Below, piece after piece: positions 22,171-33,909 of a stretch of 64,000 nucleotides of DNA (its first letter is position 1; each line of letters opens with the position of its first letter). The notes beneath the pieces were generated by a model that was given only the letters and a program-made list of their open reading frames with translations, did not search any database and was not told the origin of the DNA. Made by a program: the position numbers and the translations under genes. The DNA is from Pogonophryne albipinna (Eukaryota > Chordata > Actinopteri > Perciformes > Artedidraconidae): NCBI GenBank assembly GCA_028583405.1, contig JAPTMU010000027.1, positions 1,116,001 through 1,180,000 of the forward strand, written 5' to 3'.

Positions 22171-22967
22171 CTGAATATGAGAGGGGGAAAATGAAAATAA
22201 TAAATGCTTTAGACAATAAGAAATATAAAGTTGACTGTTGAGTTGCTCAGTTTTTTAGATTGTCAATACTATTACTGTATAACTAATATCTCAGGTTAAG
22301 AGGCACCTTCAAATAAAGACTGGTCTTTAAATACATTTTGTCTTTTGAATTGTTTGTCTAAAGTCAAGGATCTAGAACTGGTACTTAGTTTTAATGATAC
22401 AGTCTGGTTATTATGCTGTTTGGAGGAGGCCTCACAGGTAAGAGCACTAACTAGCTACCATCACATGTACCTTAGCTTGACTTAAATGTATTAAACGTAT
22501 AATTAAGTGATATCAAAATATAAATAACTAATGTCATGCAAACATATTAATATTTGCTTGATTCCAGTGTTGAATTTAGCACAATTGCATACAAACGTTA
22601 AGGGATTTTAAGATTCTGAAGTATTATGCTAAAAACTCAATAACTTAGATTATTATTTATAGTTTTGCTGAATAGTTTCATGTCCGCTTACCTTAGAAAC
22701 GTAACATGCGACGGCAGTGTGCAGATGGGTTAGTTAGCTTGGTAGCTTCAGCTAGCTCTGGAACTTCCAGCTCGGTGGCAGGAGGTCCCGCCTCGGCTCC
22801 GCCTCTTTGCCCTTATTTGGAGCAGGCTGGAGCAGGCGGGAGTTGAACTCTGACGTCACTGTCGAGCCGTTAGTGGCCGACTCCGCCTACTAAGGGCTTC
22901 TCGGCAAGTCTGCAGAATCCTATGGGTGACGTCACGGACCCTACGTCCATTTATATATACAGTCTAT

Positions 22968-23285
22968 GGTTTTATCTCTTGGACATGTCTGGCTCCTTTT
23001 CATCGTTCTGTGCTTGCTGGGCCAACACAGGACTGGTGAGGGGGGGCTGTAGGTCAGTAGGTATCTGACCCCCCCCGTGGACATAATGCTCTTATGTTTT
23101 CCCATGCTCCTTAGGGACCCGGGAAACATGGTGCGCAGTAAGCGCCATACAGGGCTGGAGGGCGCTCCCCGCTTGCCTGTGGGCGGGCAGTGTGGCGGAT
23201 CGATGTTGTAGGACGACAGGGCGTTTATCCGTCTTTGCTTATAGAACTAGGGTTACAATACGTAACCCCCGTTTTGTGTTTAGAC
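22968..23285 (+). mobile_element. DIRS copy C, 3' end
   Basis: Continuation of the DIRS element after the 4.6-kb insertion: CTTGGACATGTCTGGCTCC matches copy B at 6826-6844, followed by the C-rich segment and a terminal part with GGGTTACAATACGTAACCC, similar to GGGGTTACGTATGGTAACCC of copy B (7275-7293). Contains no complete gene. Confidence 0.8.
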
Positions 23286-23480
23286 CAAAAACCAAAAACC
23301 ATAATCTTCAGTGTGGTTAGCTATGAATCTTCCAAAACTTCCAAATACCTTGTCCTGGACATAGTTTCTACAGCATAAACTGTGCAACTGTACAGTAGGC
23401 CCACACAAACTGCAGAACACCGGGGCTTTGGGAACACTCAAATGATTTAATTCCCATTTAAAATCAGGAGACTGAATACT

Positions 23481-23750
23481 ATAGATGAGAGTAACAAATG
23501 CGTCACTTCCGGGCAAAAATAACGGCTCCGCCCACTTTTGGGGGAAAACAACGCTGTCAGTTGAACGGCGGTTAATACAAATTCTGACGTTTTTGCCAAT
23601 CCGATCAGAAATTTAAGAAAACCGGAGATTTTTGGATCTTCAAAGAGCCCGATTACAATGGCCAGACAGGAAAACTGTTACATTAAATCATTGGAAAACG
23701 ACGATCGGGCTGGTTAAATTAAAAGCTGGTTAAATTAAAAGCAGCAGGCG
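23481..23750. repeat. ISL2EU-like left terminal inverted repeat
   Basis: Pairs with 33910-34159. The repeat is so long that it contains the first codons of the right-hand gene (MARQ-N-YIKSLENDDRA) on this side too, where they end in a stop after DDRAG. A short local duplication (TGGTTAAATTAAAAGC, twice near 23710-23740) is at its inner end. Confidence 0.8.
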
Positions 23751-25700
23751 GGGCTGTCATTTCGCCAGCTGTTACTCTCACGAGCGAGGCGGAAAATAAT
23801 TGTTTTATGATGCCAAAAAGCTGCTGTGTCGTGTATTGCACCTCAAACATAAAAAAAACCCGGAGTTACGTTTTTCTGTACTTCCTCTAAGAAAAAGGGA
23901 CAGTAAAAGAAGAGCTCTGTGGCTTCAGGCTATTCACAGAGAGGACGAAAATCACAATCAATGGGACCCGGCCAGTCAATACGTGTACGTCTGTGGTAAA
24001 CACTTCATCACAGGTAAATGATGATGCTAACGAGGCTAATATCAATCGTTGAAGTAAATAGATGTAATGTTAAAAGTTTAAGAAGTGGAAGTAGATGCTG
24101 CATTGAAATATAAAAAACGGACAAACCAAGGAAATCAGCCTGCTGCCTGTACACACAGGGTGACATTAGAGAACAGCTCATTTGGCTCAGACTGAAGCAA
24201 ACTTATCAATTCATTTAAAAGTTCAAATTGGTGAATATTGAGCGAAATGGGGGAGGGGGCAGGTTATTATCAAAACAGTCATTATGGTAATTATTTTATG
24301 ATCTACATATTTTATAGGCGCAGTGAACTTAACCAAAAAACTGTCAAGTTTGTCTCTGTATTTGGCTAACACCTACCTTCATGGTTTAAGGATACCATGT
24401 GAATGACGGCGAGCATCCAGATTATGTCCCATCCATATTCCCACAACGACCATCGTCAGAAGGCTCAAAGAGGCTAAAGCGATACCAAAGGAGAGATGCT
24501 GTTTCTCAGCATGAGGTCCTGCCAGCAAAAAGGCAGCGAATAAAGCCACCTACAGAGGCTTCTCCTACTGAAACCCCTGAAGATTTTGATACAGCTTATC
24601 TTGAAGCCCCTTTCACTGAGGATTCACTTCCTCAGCCCTCTGATGATTATGAACTGAGTGACACGCCAGTATTACATAGGCAGCCGGTTTCCATGGCCAT
24701 AGAGGTTGCCAATCTCAGGAGAGAAAGAGATGAGCCAAGAAGAGAAAGAGATGAGGCAAGAAGAGAACTCCAGAACTGGTCTAAGGAGCGTTTGTCTGTT
24801 CATGCTATTAAAGGAAACGACAGTGCATGCAGGGCCATGACTGGCTCAGCTGGTCAGTTTTTGACTGTCTTCACCGATATTTAGTTCAGTTCATCAAATC
24901 ATCACCAAAAGGTTTTAGATTGTCTACCCAGGACCAGCTCTTCCTTTGCTTGCTCAAGCTACGCCAAAATCCATCGATTGCTTTGCTGAGCCAAATACTA
25001 CACAAACCAGAACCCACCGTCCGCCACATATTCCAACGTTGGCTGAATCTTTTGTATGCGAAAATCACTTTCCTCATTCACTGGCCTGACAGGGAGTGCA
25101 TCACCCAAACCATACCACCAGTGATGAAGGCCAACTTTCCGCGCCTCACATCAATTATAGATTGCTTCGAGATCAGAATTGAACATCCAAAAGCCCTTAA
25201 AGCCACACTGTAAAATGTTTGGCTGTAAAATTACAGTAAATTACTGGCTACTAGTTGCATGGATTTCACAGTAATTGACTGTAAATATTTCACAGTAATT
25301 GACTGTAAATATTTCACAGTAATTTACTGTAGATATTTTACAGTAAATTAGAATAAAAGTACAACTAAATAATGTGACTTTACAGTTGCCATGCCCATGG
25401 AATTACTGTGATATAGCAGTACAGAGCTGTGGTATTATGGTACCTTGCTATACATAAATTACAGTAATTACTTGTATTTTCACACTTTTACTGTAGAAGT
25501 AATGCAACACATTAGCCAGTAATTTACTGTAAATATAAAAATGTAAATAATACGATATTATATTGTAAATATAACTATAACTGGGATTTTACCACAATTC
25601 AATCAGCTCAATCAACAAAGGAAAACAAAGAAAATGCCCATTTTAACTTTGTATTACTCCATTGAAGTGCAAAGTATAATTCACAGTGTCTTGGACATGT

Positions 25701-26398
25701 TGTTACGGCCCCAACCTCTACTCCACGGTAGTGGCTCGTGCTGAGACCCGCAACATGAAAGAATACACGCAATAACCGGTACTTGGTAACGAGCATTTAT
25801 TGATAATCAGCCGTTTGCTCACACAAGCGAAACGGGAAACAAAAAGAGGTCTGGAGGACTGGCCAAAAGGAACAAACAGAAGGAGGGAACCCGAGCCAGC
25901 CACACTACGGGCAGTAGGACCCAGAGCTTCCCCCCTAACCAGAAATCAATTCTAAATCCTATGGGAAACAAAATAAAGCCGCGAAAACTGGACTACCAGG
26001 TCCTCCAGGCTAAACATAAACACATCTGCAAAAATATGGCCTACAGCTCAAAATGGCAAAGAGGTATTCTAAGGAGAGTGTCTCCCGGCATTAGGATAGA
26101 CGAGACATCCTTCTCCTCCAGCTTCTCTTTATATATACACGGCTGAGTGGAATTTGGAACACCTGGGCAGAGGCAGAGCCAGGGGCAGACCAGGTGCACC
26201 TGGGCAGAGGTGGAACCAGGGGCAAACCAGGTGCACCTGGGCAGAGGCGGAGCCAGGGGCAAGACCAGGTGCACCTGGGCAGAGGCGGAGCCAGGGGCAA
26301 GACCAGGTGCACCTGGGCAGAGGCGGAGCCAGGGGCAGACCAGGTGCACCTGGGCAGCAGGGAGACAGAAAAGAAAACAAGGAGGGGACCACTTAACA
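25701..26398 (-). mobile_element. Solo LTR (698 bp) with 5-bp TSD
   Basis: TG...CA ends (plus strand TGTTACGGCCCC ... CCACTTAACA) flanked by CATGT at 25696-25700 and 26399-26403. Read on the minus strand it has a TATA-like TATATATAAAG (about 26130) and AATAAA (about 25800), so the retrotransposon was transcribed leftward. Its upstream part is a minisatellite. No internal retroviral coding is next to it, so recombination between two LTRs removed the body. Confidence 0.85.
26161..26347. repeat. 37-38-bp minisatellite, five units, inside the LTR
   Basis: Units at 26161, 26198, 26235, 26273 and 26311, each ACCTGGGCAGAGG ... CCAGGTGC; two are 38 bp. The long open frames on both strands here are a by-product of the repeat and not genes. 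It lies just upstream of the LTR's TATA box in the direction of transcription. Confidence 0.95.
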
Positions 26399-26610
26399 CA
26401 TGTCTACACAGACATCCACTCGAAGTCAACAATTTTCTGAAGAATGTGCTGACATGGGGGTTTAAATTGCCATGCCTCTTTTTGGCTTTCGAGCCCGTCT
26501 CAGGATTAATGCCCAGGAAGCACCTGAAAACAATAAGCCAAGACAACTATTTCAATTTTACATAGATTTATATGTTGCATAGTTTATTTTAAGGCACAAG
26601 CAGCGGTGCC

Positions 26611-27392
26611 CAGAGGCGTGGGAAGGTATTTTGTGTGGGGGTGCTGAGGTGCTGGACTCCAGTGAACACTATTACGGGCACTATAGAGCACGCACAAAAG
26701 CACTCCCCACACGCAAACACACAGTACACCCGCGACTGTTACAATGAAGGCTCGATAATCAGCTCACGGCATATAGGCAGGGGTAAAGTGCTATTTTTTA
26801 CGAGTGGGGAGCGGACCTCACCTCCCCTAGGGGGGTCCGGGGGGATGTTCCCCCGGGAAGATTTTTTTAAATATTGAAGTTAAAAGCATCAATCTGGTGC
26901 ACTTTGAGAGCAACATTAAGAGATCTATGGATACATCTCTCAACACCCAGATGAAACACAACTGTAAGCAGATGTTCTTTTTCTTTATGGATATTTTACA
27001 AATCACTCCCCTTTCAAACTGTATTCTTGTTTTACTGCCATATAGTATTTCATAACTGTTTTTCCTTTATTCTCTTATTTTTTTTTATAACTATAATGAT
27101 CATATGAAGGTGTGCCGCAGAAATAATCTTTTGAATAATTTGTGACCAAACCGTTTGAGACCCACTGAGATAACTTAGACTAAAGTTAACTAAACACTCA
27201 GAGAGTCCTTTAGCTCACCTGAGCCTCTCAGTCTGAGAGGAGAGCTCTCCTCCAGCTTGTTGTGGAACCAACAACAGCTCCGTATGTCCGTTAGTGCAGC
27301 TAGCTAACCAGATGCTAACAACACGGTCCCTGCTGCTGGCACCGGTCCCTCTCTCTCTCTCCCTCTCTCACACACACTAAATGCGCTATTTC

Positions 27393-27475
<83 letters not shown>

Positions 27476-27861
27476 CCGAGTTTGAATGACACAAGCACAC
27501 TTTTATTTCCATGCAACTCTCTGATTGGTCTGGTGTCTTGCCTCTGTTGCATTCACTGAACACGGGAAATTACAGTCCTGCCGTCCTCTCGAGTGTCATG
27601 ATGAGGTTCACGTAAAGCACGGTTAATGTATTATATTATTGAGGTAGAATTGTCCGGTGCTACAGAAAAAACATTCGGAGCAGGCCAAAATATTATTTTA
27701 CCAACAATGTGGAATTTATTGGCTACATATTACACAGATTATGCACAGCTGGAGCAGCAATAACCGTCAAATAATAATTCAGACAGGGGAGCTCTGCACC
27801 CCCTGCCTGCCGCTAGGGGGTGCTGCAGCGCCCCCTCAGCACCCCCCTTCCCGCGCCCATG
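26611..27861. mobile_element. hAT element (1251 bp) with perfect 8-bp TSD
   Basis: Ends CAGAGGCGTGGGAAGG and CCTTCCCGCGCCCATG, flanked by GCGGTGCC at 26603-26610 and 27862-27869. Inside are a GC-rich near-palindrome (26827-26860), a segment with GCAGCTAGCTAACCAGATGC (about 27295) shared with 45590 and 48225, and a CA microsatellite. No transposase recognised. Confidence 0.85.
27395..27472. repeat. (CA)n microsatellite
   Basis: About 39 uninterrupted CA units. Confidence 0.98.
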
Positions 27862-28519
27862 GCGGTGCCCCTTTCAATTTAAGTAAAACCTGCACCAAAG
27901 AAAGAAATTAGTGTTTAAAGCCAAGCAAGAAAATCACTTAATTTGTTGTGTTATCACAGAGGATGGTCTGAATACAGTATTTTACTGTGAAATAATACAG
28001 TAACATGTTGTGAAATCCTGGTAATCATGTATCCTGTACATTCACAGTAATTAACTGTGCCTGCATTGATTTCACTGTGAAATTCAAAATGACAGTATTA
28101 TATTGTGAACATTACAGGTAAAGACTGTAAAGTGGTAAAACAGTAATTTATTGTAAAATATTACAGCTAAATATTGTGAAATCATGGTAATATTTTACAG
28201 TGCAGGTAAAGGTGCCAATATTTATGATTTAGCCAGGTAGCTTTGACAGTGTTTGTACACAGGTCTGAATAAGTAATACGAATGAGTTTGATAATGTACA
28301 GGTCTTGTTTTTTAAATGTATGCTCAGATAGAGGGATGCTCATTGTACCCAGCCGTTGCATGCATCATATAAAATATTAAATGTATTATTGAAAACAAAT
28401 AAAGGTCCATTAAAGGTTTGAAATCTTAAACTTGAAAATGAGTCCCCTCTTCACCCCTCTACCACCATCCTGGGGACCAGGTAATGTTTCATCTTACATA
28501 AAGTGCACATACTCTACAC

Positions 28520-29994
28520 CAGGGCTATTCAACTTCATTAGCAAGTGGGCCAAATAGGAAAATTACTGGGGGTTTGTGGGCCACACAATACTTTGTCAAG
28601 GAACCACTACAAATAACTCTTGCTTACAGTTGTGTTAATAGATACTAATACATTAAATGAACTAGTCAAGTGCATCCCTTTTTTTTTACTTTAATTGTAT
28701 CAACATAAATCATTACAGAAAATAACCAGTCCATAAAAAAGTAGGAAAGCTTCGGTTACAAGGCTTGACACAAAAGTGCAAAATGTTACATCTTTAAAAC
28801 TAAGGAGACATGAGTTGTTTCCCCCAACAGTTCCATGTCCACTAATGTACAAAACAAGATGAATATAATAAAACAGTATTCATCACATTAACAGTAAGTA
28901 GCCCTGTGTATAATATCCTCAACACTTCCAAGCATACATAAGGTGCATTGAAGACAACACAAGTCCATAAAATGTAATACTAAATGCAAATAGAACATAG
29001 TCAAACAATAGCCATCAGACTCACAATAACATTCATATCTTGGAAACATTTTTACAATGTTCGAAACAGTAAGTAGGCTTGTTTGAATGACCATAAAATG
29101 AATGACCATAAAAACAGATCTGCATACATACCATGAATCAGACTTCTGTCATGTTTAGCCTGTTTGAGTCAGTGAGAGAAATTACACTGCCTTGATTTAG
29201 CTATTTCAGCATAGTTTGGCTCATAAGTGGTAAGAGCAATCCTGAGACACTCATGCAACTTCTCATTGGTCATGGAGCAACGTGCCCTTGTTTTGATGGC
29301 ATTCATATAAGAAAAGCTAGACTCATAAGTATAGGTAGATCCAAACATTGTCAGTATAAGCAAGGCCACCTTCCTCATTGTTGGCCACTTGACTCCGTTC
29401 AAATGATGCTAGCAGTCCCTGTACTTTCCTTCTCCGTTCCTCTGAGCCCACGGGAAAACTGGCAGAAAACGAGCCGTGATTTGAGTTGTAGTGTCGCTTT
29501 ACGTTGTATTCTTTCATCACGGATATACTTTCGTTGTACAATAAACACACCGGTTTATTACTTGTTGCGGCTGGCAAAGTAAATACATATTTGTCAGTCC
29601 ATTCATTCTGGAATTGGCGATTTTCCGAATCAACTTTACGTTTCTTGGGCTTGGAGAGAGACATCTTGAAGCTGTTGTTAACTAAAGTACTTTCTCTGTG
29701 GCCCGCGAACCTAGTGTGTAACGTGAGTTTGACTGAGCCAATGACAAGTGAGGACACAGTGCGTTTTTTTTTTAATGAGCAGAGTGCGGCAGGCAAAATA
29801 ATGGATTCAAAATAATTCAAATGAATGGAAAAACCAGCGTTTTCGCCGCATCGTCGGATTTAGTGTGATCAGACATTAGTTTTATTTATGCTATTACACA
29901 TATGCCATTTCGATTTGCAGGTAACCTCTTGTGGGCCAGAAAAAAGTTCTGAAGGGCCTGATTCGGCCCGTGGGCCGCTAGTTGAATAGGCCTG
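28520..29994. mobile_element. hAT element (1475 bp, Charlie-like) with perfect 8-bp TSD
   Basis: Ends CAGGGCTATTCAACT and AGTTGAATAGGCCTG, flanked by CTCTACAC at 28512-28519 and 29995-30002. The subterminal sequence has the GGGCC-rich motifs of this group. It encodes the two ends of a hAT transposase on the minus strand with the middle deleted. Confidence 0.95.
29169..29665 (-). pseudogene. hAT transposase relic, internally deleted (GTF2IRD2-like)
   Basis: N-terminal part, starting at about 29665: MSLSKPKKRKVDSENRQFQN, NEWTDKY and KRHYNSNHG (His pair of the zinc finger), ending near VQGLLASFERSQ. C-terminal part 29402-29169: WPTMRKVALLILTMFGSTYT, ESSFSYMNAIKTRARCSMTN, which is the hAT dimerisation region. 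The DDE catalytic core between them is gone, and the two parts are in different frames. Confidence 0.8.
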
Positions 29995-31882
29995 CTCTAC
30001 ACTAACAGTTCATCACATGCATTTTTTTGGTAATCATTATGGACAAGTGTTGTTATTTACTGTTTGACTGCAAACATTAAAAGCAAAAGGCCTACATCTT
30101 ATGCATTACTTGTTTTAGATCTTGGCTGATCAGGGTTTTACTCTGAAAGATGAGTTTGCCTTATTTGGTGCCAGTCTCGAAACCCCAGCCTTCCCTCTCG
30201 GCAGGAAACAACTCCCAGGCAAAGACGTTGAAGAGTCAAGAATGAAATCAACATTTCGGATTCATATTGGTAAGTATACATTCATTACCCACAGACTGGT
30301 AAACTATTGCACATATCAATATGATGGAAAATAAATTAACTCTTTTACTAAATTAAGTTATATAAAAAACAGCACTAACGGACTGTAGCAAATTGTATAA
30401 CAGTGCAAACAAAGTACTTAACAAACAATTACTGAGAACAATGGTAAAATGTGAAGTTTTATACTTGAAAATATTTTCAAACAACTGATGGGTGAACAGA
30501 ACGGGTGATCGGTGTGCTGAAGCGAAGATTCCACATCCTGGATGGGCCGCTCCCTGTTTGCTTCGTAAAGATCCTGCGGGACGAGATGGAGAACAGGGAT
30601 GTAGCCACCATTGACAAGATAGTACATACCTGTGCCGCCTTGGTCAACATGTCAGGTAGCATTGTGTTCAATAAAAACAGACACAGGGATGTATAGGTCA
30701 AATCAGTCCTGCTGTCTTTTCTCTTTGAGTCACGTAGTTTGGGCCATGGCAGCAAAAGAACAACTCTTCAATGACTATCCTTCAGCTTTTTAAATCTACC
30801 TTACTGCTCTGCTCTCCTTCCAGGAATGACAGTTGACTCCACGTAATTATTCTGTAAATGTAAATAAACTATGTATTAGGAATTGTTTTAGCTAGTATTA
30901 ACCTAACAGCCACCTAACAACAAATGCTCGCAAATGTTAATGAACTATAATTATAAATAATTGTTTAGGTTTTGTGTTTTACCTGAAGCTCCTGTTCTGT
31001 GTCTGACACAGCACTGTCTGTTGACTCCTGAAATTGTTATACATAATTTGTGATTATTTGTATTGTTTCATAATATTTGTGTGCCATGTATTACATAGTA
31101 TAAAGATATAACAGACAGTGTATTTGCAGTCTCTAAGGAAAATGTTTTATACCTGAAGCTCCAGCTCTGTATCTGGGATTGTGGTTCCCGCCAGCTGTGG
31201 GTAGATGTGCCTGGCCCAAAAACGGCTAATGGTGTCCACTGCCTGACACTGAAAATCTTCATCTTGTTGGACACGGAAGATAACGGTTTGCTTTGGCGTC
31301 CAGGTGATGAAGTCTGCATAGGTTGTTTTTCACACAAACATCTGCATCTGCACCTGTAAAAAAAAGAGGAAGAAAAAGTACAGCATAGACTCCAACTACT
31401 TACCTGCAATTAACAAAACACAGATAATACAATTCCTTATGAGTTGTTATTTATTGTATTACCTGGGTGTAGTAGCTGTGGTTGGTCCTCAGCGACAACA
31501 AAGTGTCCAGATGTCCTCTCTTGTCTTCTGGCCAGTGATCAGCTGACAAATCACTATTCCACTTCAAGGGGCACTTTACCTCAACCACCCTTTCCACAGC
31601 AAACACAGTGTACATAAGCATCACAGCCATTGGAATGACCCTGCAGTTTGTTCCCGTGTCCCTTTTGTTGGCTTTGTCTCCATAGAAGTCTATATTGATG
31701 ACCATGTCTGCCTCAACTTTTTTCGTTCATACTTTATTCCAGGCACAGGCGATGCTGGTTGGTGCCACACTTGTATATCCAATGCCTCCAACTTAAAAAG
31801 CAGGGCTCCGACATGGGAACAACTTTCTCCTAGTCTAGAGTAAAAAATATATTTTTTAAAGAAATACTTTTTCACCAAATAA

Positions 31883-33111
31883 TAGGGGTGTAACGGTACA
31901 CGTACCCGTACCGAAATTATTCGGTACGGGCCCTTCGGTTCGGTACACGTGTGTACCGAAGTGTACCGAACGAATATAACGTTAAACGTAAAAAATTGAG
32001 AACGTGAACAACTTCTTGGAAGTAATCTCAGGTGCTGCGTCGCAGCATTCAGAGTAATTTGCTCCCATTGTGTTCAACGCGTCATAGAGCGAGCAAGTCA
32101 TTTCATTGGACGAGCTGGTCAGAGGGATGCGTTCAAATGTAGTCCGTAATTTGAGGAACTGTCGAAATGGCGAACGCAGATAAAGTTGAGCTCGAAAATC
32201 CTCCAGCATCATTGAAGTCTCCGGTTTGGGAACATTTTGGTTTCGCAGTTACGCACAAGGATGACGGACAAAGACAGGTGGACCGTACCAAAGCTGTTTG
32301 TCGGCATTGTTCAACTAAAATTGGTTACGCGGCTGGCAATACATCAAACTTGCACACTCATTTGAAAAGGCATCACCCGAACGTGAATATCACCGGTACC
32401 AAAAGAAAAAAGACTGAAGTGCAAACCCAACTCCCACTAGCATTTAAGCCTCCGCTCCACCACTCGCAAAAAGTTCAGACCAAGCCAAAGCTATTACAAA
32501 CGCCAAATATCCTTATGTTGTCATGTTAGCAAAGCGCTACCTGGCTGTATCTGCTCCCTCTGTCCCTAGCGAGAGGGTGTTCTCCACAGCAGGAGACATT
32601 GTTAGTGCCAGCAGATCTGCCCTTTCGGCAAGCAATGTGGACAAGTTCATCTTTCTTTAAAAAAACATGAAAACACAATGACAAGCAAGTCCTAATGTCA
32701 AACTGGCTGCTTAGGTACTAGTACAGTACAGTTCAAATACAGATTATTTCAGTTCATCGAAAAGCTGCACCTTAATGTTTATTTTATTATATTTTATATT
32801 TATTTGAGTGAATATTCATAGTTTAATAATAATTAAAAACCCAAAACTAATAGTTTATGTTTTGTGAGTACTAGTACAGTAAAGTTCAAATACAGATTAT
32901 TTTAGTTCATCGAAATGCTGCACCTTAATGTTTATTATATTATATTTTGTATTTATTTGAGTGAATACATTATTCACAGTTTAATAAAAAAAATATATGT
33001 TATGTTTTGTGATAATTTTTTCTGCTGTACCAAAAACGTACCGAACTGAACCGTGACCTAAAAACCGAGGTACGTACCGAACCGAAATGTTTGTGAACCG
33101 TTACACCCCTA
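31883..33111. mobile_element. hAT element (1229 bp, ZBED type) with perfect 8-bp TSD
   Basis: Ends TAGGGGTGTAACGGTACACG and GAACCGTTACACCCCTA, flanked by CCAAATAA at 31875-31882 and 33112-33119. The subterminal GGTACG/CCGAA repeats are typical. Carries both ends of a BED-finger transposase. Confidence 0.95.
32167..32660 (+). pseudogene. ZBED-type hAT transposase, internally deleted
   Basis: 32167-32529 encodes a BED zinc finger: SPVWEHFGF, CRHC, then HTHLKRHH about 22 residues on (C-x2-C-x(n)-H-x4-H). In another frame directly after, 32530-32660 encodes YLAVSAPSVPSERVFSTAGD and ASRSALSASNVDKFIFL, the conserved C-terminal dimerisation segment of hAT transposases. The catalytic core is deleted. 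The start ATG at 32167 is the family's usual position just before the BED finger. Confidence 0.85.
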
Positions 33112-33909
33112 CCAAATAACAAAAGCATTTCTTCCCTTCTGAAGGATTACATAGGTGGCATTGTGACTGTACTATTAGTGTTATGCAGTCAGCTTACCCT
33201 GCCATGCAATCACAGTGAGCAGCTGTGACCTCTCCAGTCTTGTTAACAGCAACCCAGGTGTTGTGGGGTTTATCTGTAACTCTCCATGATGGCTTTACAT
33301 GGGTCTTGAAGACTGTTGTGTCAGCACAGGGTTTGTGGTGAAGAACCACATCCACCCAGCCACTGGTAAAAAAGGTATGTGCTTCCAGAGACCTGAAGTT
33401 CTTCATTGAACTTGCTGTGTAAATCCCTAGAGGACAAGTTAGCAGACACACATCTCTAAACCTGCTCTGTCACATCTAAAAACATTTAAAAAACATTAGT
33501 AGTACAAACATGGGCAATCCAGAAAGTTAATTAATAAAGACTGAATTTTGCTATTGTGATGAACTGTGTATGTTAAAATATTGTCGTGCTGTGTTGTGGT
33601 ATATTTACTGAGATTATAAAGATAGACTATAACATAAAATCGTCAATTATCAACTCTACCTATAACTAGATGCTATCATTAATTAGCTTGGTAAACCCCC
33701 TATTTAACACGTTATTGTATAACACATATTTATAGTTTACACAGTAACGCAAATTGGACAGACTATTAAAACGGATAAATAATGTGTCTTGATGACGTCC
33801 TATACAAACTACCTGGAGATTCAATGAGGTAGTTATAGATCTCAGGATATGACACCTCAGGCCATTGAGTCGGATCATTTGTCCACTCGTCCACCGGCAG
33901 ACTGAATGG

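Larger units (their letters stand above)
18352..22967 (+). mobile_element. Unclassified 4.6-kb mobile unit, copy L, with 9-bp TSD
   Basis: Inserted into DIRS copy C: GGTTTTATC occurs at 18343-18351 and again at 22968-22976, and joining the flanks restores a contiguous DIRS sequence matching copy B (6815-6835). The unit starts CAAGTGGCAAACTCTGG and ends ATATATACAGTCTAT; I see no obvious inverted repeat. It carries a candidate three-exon gene on the plus strand (18852-21406) and a repeat-coding exon on the minus strand (21810-22170). From about 18620 on it is also present inverted at 49721-55170. A later hAT insertion (19587-20642) lies inside it. Parts of both ends resemble sequences I remember as common in fish intergenic DNA, so the family may be known under a name I cannot give. 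Confidence 0.75.
25206..28202. mobile_element. CACTA-like (CACTG-ended) element with nested insertions
   Basis: Ends CACTGTAAAATGTTTGG and ATATTTTACAGTG, with subterminal ATTACAGTAAATTACTG-type repeats over about 300 bp on each side. Flanks share only CA, consistent with a 2-bp duplication, though EnSpm/CACTA elements more often make 3 bp. No transposase is left. A solo LTR (25701-26398) and a hAT (26611-27861) are inserted inside; without them it is about 1.05 kb. Superfamily is inferred from ends and internal repeats. Confidence 0.65.
23807..30690 (+). pseudogene. THAP-domain DDE_Tnp_4 transposase (ISL2EU type), broken
   Basis: Exon 1 (23807-24013) is a THAP zinc finger: CCVVYC, a conserved W and CGKHF, with a frameshift in an A-run near 23852. 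Exon 2 (about 24390-25205) holds a Glu/Arg-rich heptad stretch (RRERDEPRRERDEARREL), a shift in a T-run near 24862, a helix-turn-helix region (LSTQDQLFLCLLKLRQNPS) and the first catalytic Asp in LTSIIDCFEI. A CACTA-like element is inserted at its 3' end. The following exon is missing. Later exons 30117-30270 (LADQGF, second Asp) and 30499-30650 (RVIGVLKRRFHILDG) remain; the third catalytic Glu is split across the GTAAGT intron. The protein would cut and paste the element; this copy cannot. Confidence 0.8.

Noticed and set aside
26041..26565. Long overlapping open frames on both strands with PGQRRSQG-type repeats
   Set aside because: They arise from the GC-rich minisatellite in a solo LTR; several frames are open at once and none has a start or domain context.
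27304..27563. Open frames rich in VCVCVC
   Set aside because: Translation of the CA microsatellite.
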